Shown here: piece by piece, positions 1-11,282 of the stretch
Position numbering within the stretch: position 1 is the first letter of the stretch
Layout of the letters: each line of letters opens with the position of its first letter
Source: Trichosporon coremiiforme
Lineage: Eukaryota > Basidiomycota > Tremellomycetes > Trichosporonales > Trichosporonaceae
NCBI GenBank assembly: GCA_039545355.1
Contig: BCJJ01000001.1
Span: forward strand, 990,570-1,054,569
DNA: 64,000 bases
Reading direction: 5' to 3'
Translations under genes and position numbers: made by a program
Notes under the pieces: model-generated
Seen by the model: only the letters and a program-made list of their open reading frames with translations
The model's database searches: none
What the model was told of the DNA's origin: nothing

Positions 1-224
1 CCTTCCCCTTCCCTCCTCCCCTCATTGCTCTTGGAATCGCCCACTGACACCCGTGTTCAGTAATCACGCACCGCCGTCATCGTTCGCCTTCCTCCCGCTA
101 CGCTCTCACGATCTCGACACGGACTATGCAACCTTGAGCCGACTCTCAGGTCTGAAATATAACCCCGATCTCATTGTACCAAGAAAGAAACAAGAAAAAC
201 GAACCCCGTTGGTCATAATCCAAC

Positions 225-3200
225 ATGTCCCGCCCCCCTTTTAACACCAACGTCTCCTTCGAGGAGAAGCCCCCCACTCCCAGGCGACAGTCGAACAGGG
301 GAGCGCCTCCCCCGGTGCCTATGAAGGACAACGGTGGCTCGAAAGATGGCTATGGCCAGCCAATTCCGACGCTCGGATACGAGGAAGCTGGGTACGCTGG
401 CACCAGCTACCAGGGCTTTTCGCAGAGCACTGGCGCCAACGTCGGGCGGAAGAAGTCGATGGTTCGCCCGGAGCGTGAGCGCATCGAGCCCGGACACCGT
501 CTCTACCACTACCGGGAACACGCTGCTGCGGATGACGTCCGTGTTCAGCCGTCCAGTGAGTGTTTGCATTCCTCGATCACCAACCTTTCCGAAACTGACG
601 TCCAGCGACCGGCAACCAGCCGTATGCTCCCCGTCAGGGCGGGGCTACTGGCCTCCGCCGCGGCAAGTCGGTCCTTGGCCGTGACGGCGACCTCGAGCAG
701 GAGTCGGGTCTCAACCTGTTCAAGCGCGGTGGTACTATCCGACGTAAGGCGTCTCGAGCCGCGCCGCGACCATCGGACGGCACTGGAGAGCCTCCCGAGA
801 AGCCTCGCGGCTGCTGCTCCAACATTGCCCCTGGTCCAGTCGACGGATGGATGATCTACTGCTTCGTCATCACCTGCTGGATCCCCAACTTTATCATTTC
901 TGGTGTCTTCCGCAAGAAGACCCCCGAGGCTCAGCGAGCATGGAGGGAGAAGATGGGTATCGTTGCCATCTGTGCTTCCCTCATGGCTATCGTCGGTTAC
1001 ATTACTTTCGGTTTCACGCAAACGGTCTGTGGTAAGCAAGGCGCCCGTATCAAGGGTGAGAACATTTCGGTTTCGTCTGTCGTCATCAACGGCTACAACT
1101 ACGATCTCGGAACCTGGAAGCATCCGGCCGTCGAAAACACCGAGTTCAACGGAACTGTCACCCCCCTCTACATGGATGACTGGATGGTTGCCGGCAAGGA
1201 TGTCTCTTTCCTGTTCCAGAATGTCGCTGGCAAGTGTCGCGGTGTCATCACCAAGGCTGAGGGCTCTTCGATCCCCAGCCAGGATGACGTTCTCGCCTGG
1301 TTCTTCCCTTGCAACCCGTTCCCCTCGAACTCATCTCTCCCCGTCAACGCCTCTGGCTACGACAACGCCAAGAACTGCCACACTTCTCCTACTGCTCGCG
1401 ATGAGTTTGAGAAGCTCGGCAAGACCAAGCACAAGGCCGGTGTCGTCTACTACACCTGGGACCAAGTACGTAACGAGTCCAGTTCCAGGGCCCTCGCAGT
1501 GTATCAGGGCAGTGTCGTCGACCTTGGTCTCCTCAGGTGGCTCGACAAGAGGCAGGTCAACTACCCCGACGTCTTCGACCTCATGATGAACGAGACCGAC
1601 CGCTTCGCCCGTCGCGACATCACGGCTTTGATGAACCGTGCGGGATGGAATCGTGAGGGAGACTGTCTCGCGGACACGATCCGTATCGGTTTCGTCGACT
1701 CCAAGACCATTGGATGTGTCGCATCCGACATTGTGCTCTGGGTCTCGCTCGTGTTCATTCTCGGTGCGGTGCTCATCAAGTTCTTCATGGCGCTGGTCTT
1801 CGGTTGGTTCCTCAGTTGGAAGATTGGAAACTTCAACAGCGAGTCGTACAAGGATCGTATGCGTCGTGCCGAGGAGATCGAGAACTGGACGGACGACATT
1901 TATCGTCCTGCTCCTGGCTACCTGCGCCCGAACGCTCGCGACACTGGTGGCAAGAACGGAGCCGTCGGTGGTGCCAAGAAGGGTCACTTCCTGCCCAAGC
2001 AGTCTCGTTTCTCTCGCGCCGACACCATGATGATGCCTTCCTCGCGTCCCGGCACTGGTTACGGCGGTCAGCTCGACCTGAATCGCCGCCAGCCTTCGAG
2101 CGTGTACGGCAACAGCCTGATGCCCACCATGCGCAACACTCCTCCCGGCTCGCCGATGCTGCGCGGCTCGCACTCTTCGGCTTCGCTTCCTCTGGAGTCT
2201 TCGATCTACGGTAGCAGCGAGTCGAACTGCCCCTTCCCGCTGAACAATTGCATCCCCCAGCCTCCTCCGGACTTTGAACCCTTCGGTTACCCGCTCGTTC
2301 ATACCATCTGTCTCGTTACCGCCTACTCTGAGTCGATCGAGGGTCTCCGCACCACCATGGACTCGATCGCCACCACCGATTACCCTAACAGTCACAAGCT
2401 CATTCTCGTTGTGTGTGACGGAATGGTTCGTGGATCTGGATCTAAGCAGTTCACTCCCGACATCGTTCTCAGCATGATGAAGGACCTCGTCGTTCCCGAG
2501 CAGGAGGTTGAGGCGCACTCGTATGTGGCCATCGCCGACGGTCACAAGCGTCACAACATGGCCAAGGTTTACGCCGGTTTCTACGCATACGACAACGATA
2601 CTGTCGAGCCTTCGAAGCAGCAACGCGTCCCCGTCGTCATGGTCGCCAAGGTCGGAAACCCCATGGAGCGCAACGACGCCAAGCCCGGTAACCGTGGAAA
2701 GCGTGACTCGCAGATTGTCCTCATGAACTTCCTGCAGAAGGTCATGTTCGACGAGCGCATGACTACCTTCGAGTACGAGTTCTTCAACTCGCTCTGGCGC
2801 TGCACCGGTGTTTCGCCCGACAAGTACGAGACCATTCTCTGTGTCGACGCCGACACGAAGGTGTTCCCCGACTCGATCTCTCGTATGAACGCGTGCATGG
2901 TCAACGATCCCGAGATCATGGGTCTCTGTGGTGAGACAAAGATCGCCAACAAGCGCGAGACTTGGGTCACCATGATCCAGGTCTTCGAGTACTACATCTC
3001 GCACCACCAGACCAAGGCGTTCGAGTCCGTGTTCGGTGGTGTCACCTGTCTTCCCGGATGTTTCTCGATGTACAGGATCAAGTCGCCCAAGGGTGACTCT
3101 GGTTACTGGGTGCCCATCCTCGCGAACCCCGACATTGTCGAGCACTACTCGGAGAACGTTGTCGACACCCTCCACAAGAAGAACCTTCTGCTTCTTGGTG

Positions 3201-4351
3201 AGGACCGTTACCTCTCGACTCTCATGCTCAAGACCTTCCCGAAGCGCAAGATGGTGTTCTGTCCCCAAGCCGTGTGCAAGACGATCGTCCCCGACACGTT
3301 CAAGGTTCTGCTCTCGCAGCGTCGTCGTTGGATCAACTCGACCATCCACAACCTGTTCGAGCTCATGCTTGTCCGCGACCTCTGTGGAACGTTCTGTTTC
3401 TCCATGCAGTTCGTCGTGTTTATGGACCTCGTCGGTACCCTCGTTCTTCCCGCCGCCATCTCGTTCACCATCTACGTCATTGTCATTGCCATCATTCCCA
3501 GTCAGCCGACGCCCACGATCTCGCTTATCCTGCTCGCGTGTATTCTCGGTCTGCCCGGTGTGCTCATTGTGATCACCTCGCGCAAGTTCGTCTACGTCGG
3601 CTGGATGCTGCTGTACCTCTGCTCGCTTCCCGTCTGGAACTTTATCCTGCCTGCCTACTCGTTCTGGCACATGGACGACTTCTCCTGGGGTGAGACTCGT
3701 AAGGTCCAGGGCGAGGAGGGCAAGAAGGACGCTGGCCACGGCGACAAGGAGGGTCACTTCGACTCGAGTAATATCGTCATGAAGCGCTGGATTGAGTTTG
3801 AGCGCGAGCGCCGCTGGCGCGAGGGCACCATGTCGCGTGACTCGTACTACGACGTCATCCAGCGCTCGAACTCGCCCCACGGCGGCCGTTCGTCGACGAA
3901 CCACCGCTACTCGATGGTGTCGACGAGCGAGACGCACCAGTCTGGTTTGAATACGGCCGAGGGCGGCAACAACGGTCTGCTTCGCTCGGACAACATGTCG
4001 TCGCTAGCGCTGCCGCCCTCGAACTCTGACCTGTCGATGTACAGGCCGAGCCGCAGCCCTGCCGACAACCGCAGCAACAACTACCCGGGCTCGGAAGAGG
4101 AGCAGCCGATTCTTGGCGCCCCTGCCCCTGCTCCCGAGCAGGCGCGGTCACCGCCGGGATCGCGCGGCGTCTCGTTAGTCGACCGCGGCTATGTCCCTCC
4201 CCCGTCGTCGGCGCAGGACCCTGTCCGCCGCGTCGCGCGCAACCACAACCGCCGCTCGTCGTCGCAGGGCGGTAGGAACGGCAACTCGATCTCGTCGAGC
4301 GGCCACAACAATGCTAGTTTACCCCCTGGCGCCGCCGCGCCCAGGTATTAG
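225..4351 (+). CDS. CHS3: Class IV chitin synthase
   Basis: Two exons, 225-555 and 606-4351, joined across a 50-nt intron (donor GTGAGT, acceptor GTCCAG after CTGAC). The product is 1358 residues. It polymerises UDP-GlcNAc into chitin at the plasma membrane. The N-terminus has the class IV signature [14 protein letters not shown], then a GKSVLGRD...[11 protein letters not shown] stretch that is recovered only with this acceptor. Two membrane segments lie near residues 193-215 and 228-250. The GT2 catalytic core shows CVDADTKV (about 856), EDRYLS (about 976) and the product-site motif QRRRW (about 1015), followed by a C-terminal cluster of membrane segments ending in [20 protein letters not shown]. 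The last 250 residues are a hydrophilic Ser/Pro/Arg-rich cytoplasmic tail. Family assignment is very secure; the class comes from the N-terminal and post-membrane motifs. The ATG at 225 is preceded by AACA. Confidence 0.95.
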
Positions 4352-4853
4352 ATAACCCCGGAGCAAGAGCTTGGCCCGGAATCACAGAGCTACTGCTGGA
4401 CTTTGAGGTGATTTCTGCAATTGAAACGCAAGCCGAGTTTCGACTTCCATAGCAAGCAACTCTGACACCCATCACCCCTTACCAACCATCATACCTCTCG
4501 CCTCATGGACTTTTACTTCGAGTGAGGAAGACCAATCACTCGTGTTTATATGCTGCACAAGTTACATAGGATTTGACCGATATGCTACATATTCACGTAC
4601 ACGGGTCGTGGCGCTGACGGGTTGGGCACTGGCTGGCTCTGAGGATGCGAGCATTGCGTGACGCTGACAGCTGAGCACTGACTGTCACTGACTTAAGGAA
4701 AAGCGAGTATATGCATACAGATTACTTTTTTACGTGGCCACCTGAGGGCGACGGCTATAGTACAACTTTTTAACGTGGCCGTAGCTGGCGACGTCTCATG
4801 TCTAGATGATCTATGAGATTAATGATGATGTCCTTCCTTCCTTCCTTCCTTCT
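4352..4853. other. Intergenic spacer between convergent genes
   Basis: The 3' ends of the chitin synthase (+) and the MFS transporter (-) face each other here. No coding potential is seen. A short CCTT tetranucleotide run lies at 4832-4852, directly next to the MFS stop codon. Confidence 0.6.
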
Positions 4854-6624
4854 TCATACGAAGGTAGCAGCGCGGCTGGACTTTGCGCGGAGCCACGGGC
4901 CATACTTCCACAGGACGAACGGAATGGGGATAAAGGCGACCGAGATGAAGCCCATGAGGGAGTTTCCCCAGTCGATGCCGAGATTGTTGAACAGCGGGCG
5001 GGCGACGATGGGCATAGCGGCGCCCATCATGGAGCGGACAAAGTCGTTGCTCGCGAGAGCGGACGCGGGGCAGTTCGGATAAGCAATGGCCATGTAGGAC
5101 AGATAGGGGATGAAGGACCAGCAGTCTGCGAGGCCGAAGATGGCGCTGGCGATGGTGGGCGAGATCCAGTGGGTGCGGTTCGCGCTCCACGCGAACCAGA
5201 ACAGGCAGATCGGATAACAGAACGCCCCCGGCAGACTGAGCGGAAGGTAGTCCTCGGGCTGGAGCTGCTTGCCCTCGCGGCGGGCGCGCACGAAACGAGG
5301 CTCCCACCACACCCGGCTCCAGATGACGTACACGACATAGCTCGCCATGCCGCCAATAGTGAGCGCGATGAAGGGCAGCCCGCTCAGACCAATGTTCCAC
5401 CCGTACCCCTTCCAGTGTTCGTTCCCGACACCAAAGACCATGGGGAACGTCTCAAAGTAGGAGTACAGGATCGCGTATGTGAGACCCTGGTACAGGTCGA
5501 TCGCGAGGACGATGGGCTCGGCGACAGTGAGCACCATCGGCCGTACGAGAGCCTCGTGCAGCTCATGACGCAATGTTTTCTCCTTGGCCGTAATCTCGCA
5601 CGCGGCGTGGTAGCTCTGGTCGCCTGTCATTTTCCTGAGGCGCGCGGCGCGGCGGTACAGGATGTTGTCTGCGTTGGTCTCGGGCAGGCCGAAGAAGAGG
5701 AGGATGAGCGCCGCACCGGCGATCATGAGCATGATCCAGAAGGACCAGCGCCAGCCCTTGTTCATGATGGCGAAGCCGGCGATGAAGGGCGCCGTGGCCG
5801 GAGCGACGCCGAGCGCAACGCCGTAAAGGCCCATGGCGTATCCGAGCTTGCGGTCTGAGAAGACGTCGGCGAGCGTCGCGCCGCCCGTCGCGAGCGGGGG
5901 TGATCCCATGAATCCAGCGAGGAAGCGGAGAACGCAGAGACCTGCAAAATTCTCGACGAGCGCAGAGGGGATCTGCAGGATGAAGAAGATGAACAGGCTC
6001 AGGACGTAGGGCGGGTTCCTGCCGATGGATGCCATCTCAGAGAGCGGGCTCAGGAAGAGCGGGCCAACAGCGTATCCGACAACGAAGAGCGTGATGCTGA
6101 GCGTGGCGACGATCTCGGCGACGTGGAACTCCTCAGCGACCTCGTGAATGCCCAGCGCGACAATGGACGAGCCGGCGTAGATGGCAAAAGTGTAGAACAT
6201 GATGACGGCGACGATCCAGCATTTCAGCCGGAAACTCCAGTTCTGCGGGTTCGCCGGGTCCTCGGGCCCGTACCATGTCACAATCCTGATGCCGTCCGGC
6301 ACGACGGGGAGTTTCGTCTGTCGGTCGTCATGCCACGAAATCTTGTCGTCGTCGTCGCCCACGGCTGTCTCTAATGAGCAGGCCGAGGGGGCAGAGGTCG
6401 GCCCCGGCGCACGCGGAAGCGGCGGCTTCGGGTCCTCGTCGCACTGGAAGCCGGGGACGATGAACCCGGGCTTCTCCTCGGCGTACGGGAAGGCCGAGGG
6501 TTTGAAGACTCGCACGAGCCGTCCGAATGTCTTCAAGGTCAGCCCTTGCCACAAGTTGGGACACGCTAGGGGCGCGGCACAAGGTACGCACAGTCTCACG
6601 GACGAAGGAGCTCCACCGAGCCAT
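4854..6624 (-). CDS. MFS drug/polyamine-type transporter (DHA1)
   Basis: Exon 1 is 6624-6592 (11 codons, MARWSSFVRET) and exon 2 is 6530-4854. The intron of 61 nt starts GTGCGT and ends CTGACCTTGAAG. The product is 569 residues. It belongs to the proton-antiport DHA1 branch of the major facilitator superfamily, as shown by the DPANPQNWS motif just before the first membrane helix, the GYAVGPLFLSPLSE motif after helix 2 and twelve predicted helices in two blocks. The central loop carries LPETN. DHA1 members export drugs or polyamines at the plasma membrane or vacuole; the substrate cannot be told from sequence. An open frame extends upstream to 6824, but its extra 80 residues look like non-coding sequence, so the short first exon is preferred. 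Confidence 0.85.
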
Positions 6625-7988
6625 GATGTTTGTTGTGTTATGTATCGAATGGAGAGTGTTCTCAAGCAACGATTGGTATGTGGGTGTATGCTTTGCATCT
6701 GCCGCGGCGCGTCCGCATACTTATACATGCTCCATATGCTTTCCCTCTGCGGGACCCGCGCCGCCGAGAACAAGCATGCGCCGACACCGGGCCGTACCGA
6801 ACTTTGCGACGGTATACGGCCCAAGGCTCTCCTGGGAGTTGAGGCAGAACTCGCGCGTGACCCTAGCCTTCGCGGAGATACGACGCTGACCGAGCCAGTG
6901 ACGACGGGCTTACACTATACGACGACCGGGTGAGAACCTGTACGGTGGTAGAGCTTCCCTGGCCGGGTGCGTTCTATATTCTGCCGACGTGCACCGTACG
7001 CTGGGGAAAAGTTCTGCCTGAACTTTTCGCATCAGTCAGCCACGCGACAAAGATAGTTGCTCCGGTCGTCACTGTCGTCACTGTCCTCACTGCGTGCTAA
7101 GCTACGTTGTGCTCGCCGGTCGTCACTTGGTCGTCAATTTAACATCGGTCGGGGAGAAACGGTCGTCACTGCCTTGAGTCCTTATAAGCGATGTGCGCAT
7201 GCATAGAACCTATTGCTTTGTCATGCTTAGTAGGGTTTTATCAGAACCTGCTGCTATGACGACCGCAGACTGCTAATAACCTTGGCGCGAAGGTGCGCAT
7301 GGGCCAGAAGCTATGCCACACTATCTCTTTCCCTGCACTGCCTGTGCAAGCGCCCACGCCCTCAGTGGGCCGCGTAGCTGCGTGTCAACTACCGACTCAA
7401 AAAAACTTTGCGCCGCCCGGAGGACAACTTGCATCTCCGAAGTTGACGCTGTGCAGTGCCAAGACACAAGACAAAGACCAAACTCGGGCGCGAGTACGCA
7501 GTTCGCGCTTAGCGACCTAGACGCGATAGACGACTAACGGAACTCAGGGAAGCGCAAGCTTGTGCGGACTGGTGCCCTATCTCCCCTCAGCTCTGAGAGC
7601 AAGTTCTGCAGATCTGCAGACCATACCCATGAGGGTGGTCCACCGTGGGAAATTGTGAAGCAGGCAGAGCGTGCCTTCGACAGCGGTCGTGGGAATCTCG
7701 GACACGCCGGTCTCCTCAGGACTCAACACGTGCCCATGACGTCTATGAACACCGAGGCTCGTTCATGTCGGTCTCGTTTCGGTCTGGGTGTTGGGGCCCA
7801 GAAGAGCCGAGAGGTGTTGACAACGTTGCCAGAGTACCTCCTAACAGTCATCAGGCTTTTGGCTGTCGTTTCAGATCCGAGTCAGCTCTTCGCCGATCAT
7901 CTCTACATCACCCACTACTTCTCCAGCTCAACCGCATTGAGCTCTAGCTCTCTCAACCTCTCCATCCCGAACGTAACTGCTAAGCAAC
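6625..7988. promoter_or_regulatory. Divergent intergenic region between MFS and LOR genes
   Basis: This 1.36-kb spacer separates two genes that are transcribed away from each other, so it must hold both promoters. Between 7063 and 7170 the nonamer GTCGTCACT or a near copy occurs five times; it contains TGACG in reverse, the half-site typical of bZIP/CRE factors. No coding potential was found. Confidence 0.45.
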
Positions 7989-8915
7989 ATGGTCGCCCCT
8001 CCCCCCGCCGCTAACCAGAACAACCTCCAGCCCGAGGGCGGCCTTGTCCAGAACGCCCTCCTCGGCATGAAGTACAAGTATGTCCGCGAGCAGCCGACCA
8101 CGCTCGTCGTGACGATCACCTCGGAGGGTAAGGGGCACCCCGTAAGTACTGGTAGAACGGTCGATAGAGTATCGGCATGGTTGCAGCACGTCTCTTCGAG
8201 AGCAGCTGGACTGACGATAGAACTCGTACCACGTCGTCGACGATAAGGGCAACCTCATCGTCCAGACTAAGTCTGACGGCTCGAAGACTAACAGTGAGTG
8301 TTCTCTTCTGGACAGAGAGGAGGAGTGGGAGGGAGTGATGTGAAGGGGCCGTGAACGCCCGGAGAACAACATGGAACTCTCAACTGACGACCCCAGTCAT
8401 CTTCGACGGCGAGGGCGGCGAGCTACTCTGCATGTCGCCCAACCTGATCACGATGCACCACTCGATCTCGGGCACGCACGGCGGGCAGGACGTGTACAAG
8501 GGTTCGGTGCACTCTGGCTGTAAGTGGACCTACCTGTACCTGAATCGGAGACTAGCGGGTGTGCAGGGAAGACGCTGTATCTCGAGCGACTGTCCCGCTC
8601 GCTGACCCACCAGCCGGCGGCGAGTCCGAGTACCGCGCCACGTACACGAACCACGACACGAACGTGACGACCGAGGTAGACTACTACGGCCCGTGGGAGG
8701 AGCACGACGGCAAGATCATCGACCACTCGCAGCAGGACCGCGTGCTCGCCAACGTGTGCCGCGAGAACATCTTTGACAGCAATATGCCCCGCATCGCTGC
8801 CGCTGGGCCGGGGACCGAGTACTTCCTCCAGGTCGTTGCTGGTGTCGACCTCGCGAGCGTCGCGACCATCGCGGTCGGGTTTGACATGATCCTCGAGCGC
8901 GACCACAAGAAGTAG
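7989..8915 (+). CDS. LURP-one-related / tubby C-terminal-like protein
   Basis: Four exons: 7989-8141, 8221-8293, 8397-8519 and 8614-8915. Three introns of 79, 103 and 94 nt have GTAAGT or GTGAGT donors and CTGAC branch motifs. The product is 216 residues. It starts with a short Pro/Asn-rich leader, then reads as an alternating strand pattern (LGMKYKYVREQPTTLVVT, YHVVDDKGNLIVQT, LITMHHSISGTHGGQDVYK, SEYRATYTN) and ends in a hydrophobic strand-helix (VAGVDLASVATIAVGFDMIL). That layout matches the LOR/tubby C-terminal barrel with its central hydrophobic helix. The fold assignment is by pattern, not by a catalytic motif. Proteins of this fold bind membranes or phosphoinositides, but no specific role is claimed here. 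Confidence 0.7.
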
Positions 8916-9023
8916 AGTTGATACACACATGCAGAAGTCTAGCTTGGTCTTGGGGTCTAGTTTGATGACTGAGGATGGGTTGTTAGGTGGGGACATTGAA
9001 ACGGTTGAAGGTGAAGTCGGGCG

Positions 9024-10460
9024 CTACTGCTCGTCGAGCCAGGCGCGCCACCCCTTGTCGGCAAGAATACTCCGGACGCGCGCCTCGAGCCACTCCGTGT
9101 TTCCCCAGAATCCCCAGGAGGCTTGGAAGCGGCACCAGTCGACGAGGGCCGTCTCCCAGTGCCGTTTAAACTCGTCCCACCGGTACGACCCCTCGCTCAT
9201 GCCCCACCTCTTCCCGTTCTCAAGCAGCGTCCCTCTGTACTCCTGGAGCAGCTTCTTCTCTCCCTCCGTCATGTCGAGCGTCTGTCCCACATGGCGGTCC
9301 GGAACGAGCATGGCGAGCGGGATCGAGCACGTGAACAGCTTCGCGAGGTCGCATGCGCCGAGTCCCAACCCGACGTACTGGAAGTCGAAGAAGGCTGCTC
9401 TGTTCTGATCAGAGGTCGTGAAGAGGTTCTCGCTCTTGACGTCGCCGTGGATGAGGGTCTCGCCTGGTCTTCCCTTCGCCTCGAGCACACCGGCAACGCG
9501 CTCGGCCATGTTCATCCCGTCTTCTTCCGTGCAGAGAGCCTCGGCCCACTCGCCCCCCTCGTCGGCGAGGTTCGCCAGTTCTTCCCTCCGGGTAGCGAGG
9601 TACGTGTACCCGCCGTTCAGCCACAGCTTCTTGCCCTCCGGCTTGGTCTCCTCAAGCGGCGGGCGGACGTACTCGTGCGTCTTGGCGGGGAGGAGCTGCC
9701 GGCTGTTACCGTGGAACTCGCCGAGCCAGCGGAGGGCGGCGCTGACCTGCTTCTCGGACAGGTAGGCGCGCTTCTCTCCAGCGAACGGGAACGAGACGCT
9801 GAGGTCCTCGAGCAGCAGGGCAAGCGTGCCTTCCAGCTCGGGGTGCTGCCCGTCAATGCCCGCGACGGCGAGGCAGTCGGCAACTGTAGCCTTGGTGCAG
9901 ACGACAGGCGCGACGTGCGCATAGAAGTACTGCTCGACGCGGTACGAGAGCATCTTCCTCAAATGTCCCTCGTCGGCGTCGGAGATTGGCGGCGGCGAGA
10001 TGAGCTTGAGGACGAGGCGGCGCTGTTCGCGACCCTTCTTCGCGACGACGGAACAGACGTGGCCGTACCCCGCCCACAGGGTTTGGAGCTCGCGCAAGGA
10101 GACGACCTCGTAACCGAGGGGCTGGAGTAGGAGCTCGGCGACGCGGCGCGGTGTCGGTGCCGAGCTGCGGGAGGACTGGCGGGGCATTGTCGGTCGTCGG
10201 GTCCCCGGTGGCGGCGGCGTTGACGCGAGTGTTGGCGCCGAGGCAGGCCTTGAAGAAAGTTGAACAATGGCAGGACTCGGGTGCGGCCTGTCGGCGGCCA
10301 GTCCGGCGAGCTTGGCGCACTGATAGTGCGTAGCGTAGCGCGGCAGTCGGAACCAAATAAACGATATGAACGATGTGAGCGATGTGGCGACCCCAACCCC
10401 GACGCACACTGCCCTCGTGTCCAGACTGTCTGAAACGTCTCGCTCTAGCTCACGAGACAT
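9024..10460 (-). CDS. Aminoglycoside-phosphotransferase/ecdysteroid-kinase-like protein
   Basis: Single exon. The APH-fold kinase signature is present: HGDVKSENLF near residue 338 (catalytic Asp in HGD) and the metal-binding FFDFQYVG about 24 residues later. An N-lobe lysine lies in RLVLKLISPP, and a LLLEDLS hinge is also present. These small-molecule kinases phosphorylate hydroxyl groups of diverse substrates; this one's substrate is unknown. The start is uncertain. The frame is open to 10508, the ATG at 10460 gives a possible membrane segment (SLTSFISFIWF) before the kinase, and the ATG at 10187 would give the kinase domain alone. It is transcribed away from the next gene, with only about 150 bp between the two start codons. 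Confidence 0.75.
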   Translation of the reverse strand: MSRELERDVSDSLDTRAVCVGVGVATSLTSFISFIWFRLPRYATHYQCAKLAGLAADRPHPSPAIVQLSSRPASAPTLASTPPPPGTRRPTMPRQSSRSSAPTPRRVAELLLQPLGYEVVSLRELQTLWAGYGHVCSVVAKKGREQRRLVLKLISPPPISDADEGHLRKMLSYRVEQYFYAHVAPVVCTKATVADCLAVAGIDGQHPELEGTLALLLEDLSVSFPFAGEKRAYLSEKQVSAALRWLGEFHGNSRQLLPAKTHEYVRPPLEETKPEGKKLWLNGGYTYLATRREELANLADEGGEWAEALCTEEDGMNMAERVAGVLEAKGRPGETLIHGDVKSENLFTTSDQNRAAFFDFQYVGLGLGACDLAKLFTCSIPLAMLVPDRHVGQTLDMTEGEKKLLQEYRGTLLENGKRWGMSEGSYRWDEFKRHWETALVDWCRFQASWGFWGNTEWLEARVRSILADKGWRAWLDEQ

Positions 10461-10614
10461 GTCCAGCCTGGGGCGCACACACGTGCACTCACGCGGGGAT
10501 ACATGCAAGTCGCAGTGTCAGCTCTAGACCTCCTTTGCTCTCCCTCGCCCCTTTCCCCGTCCTCGTCTCTCTTGTGACCTCACCGCCGTCCTTCCTCATA
10601 TCCTAATCTCCGCC

Positions 10615-11146
10615 ATGTCAACTCTGCACACTCTCTTACTCTCTCACTCGCTCACCATTGACGACGCCGACCCTCCCGTGCCGCAGCTCCCACCCATCTC
10701 CAAGTCCGACCACCCGACCAGGCGACCTGCTCTCCAGATGACCTCTCAGCACAGAACAAGTGTGAGCCAGTACTGCGATGCGACGATAGCTGACGCCAGT
10801 CCGGCGGTTGCTCGAACCCCGCCAGGCGCGCGTGTACAGCTTCGTTGCGCCGACGCAGCCGGAGAACGTCCGGCCCCTTCGACGTTCTCCACCTCCACCT
10901 CCACCTTCCTCGCCTGCCCCTCCCTCCATTGTCCTAACCAAACGACCTTCTTCCCCGGCACCTACCCTACGGAAGAGAAGAGAAGAGAGCGACGACGAGA
11001 TCGTGATCATCGGCGAGCCCCCAACCAAAGGCGCCCCGCAAGCGTTTGCGCGCCGGCACGCCTCAGCGAGTCCACATCGGGGCTGTACGGCAGAATACAT
11101 GCGCAAGGGGGCGAAGAAGGCGCGCGACGCGGGCATCCTGTATTGA
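10615..11146 (+). CDS. Small disordered protein with SUMO-interaction-like motif
   Basis: Exons 10615-10759 and 10800-11146, intron 40 nt (donor GTGTGA, acceptor CTGACGCCAG). The donor two bases further on (GTGAGC) would break the frame. The product is 163 residues, rich in Pro, Ser and Arg. Its one striking feature is EESDDEIVIIGEP: an acidic stretch followed by IVII, the layout of a SUMO-interaction motif. A Pro-rich run lies upstream and a basic end (YMRKGAKKARDAGILY) closes the protein. No known domain was recognised. A nuclear role is only an inference from the motif and the basic tail. It shares a short divergent promoter with the APH-like kinase. Confidence 0.6.
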
Positions 11147-11282
11147 CCGTCCACTGCTCATACACACCCTGCATACGTCTATCACGAGATCGAAGCTTGT
11201 CCTATGCCACCCCGCCCAAGTCTAAAACTGTAATATGCATGCACGGTCATTATGAAGTCAAGTGAATAGTCTATCGGACAGT

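Noticed and set aside
1331..3937. Long minus-strand open frame of 868 codons
   Set aside because: It is the antisense shadow of the chitin synthase; GC-rich codon bias keeps the opposite strand open, and it has no motifs.
4806..5858. Plus-strand open frame of 350 codons over the MFS transporter
   Set aside because: Antisense shadow of the transporter, charged and without motifs.
6630..6824. Longer N-terminus for the MFS transporter
   Set aside because: The added residues are low-quality and the short first exon with a proper intron explains the frame better.
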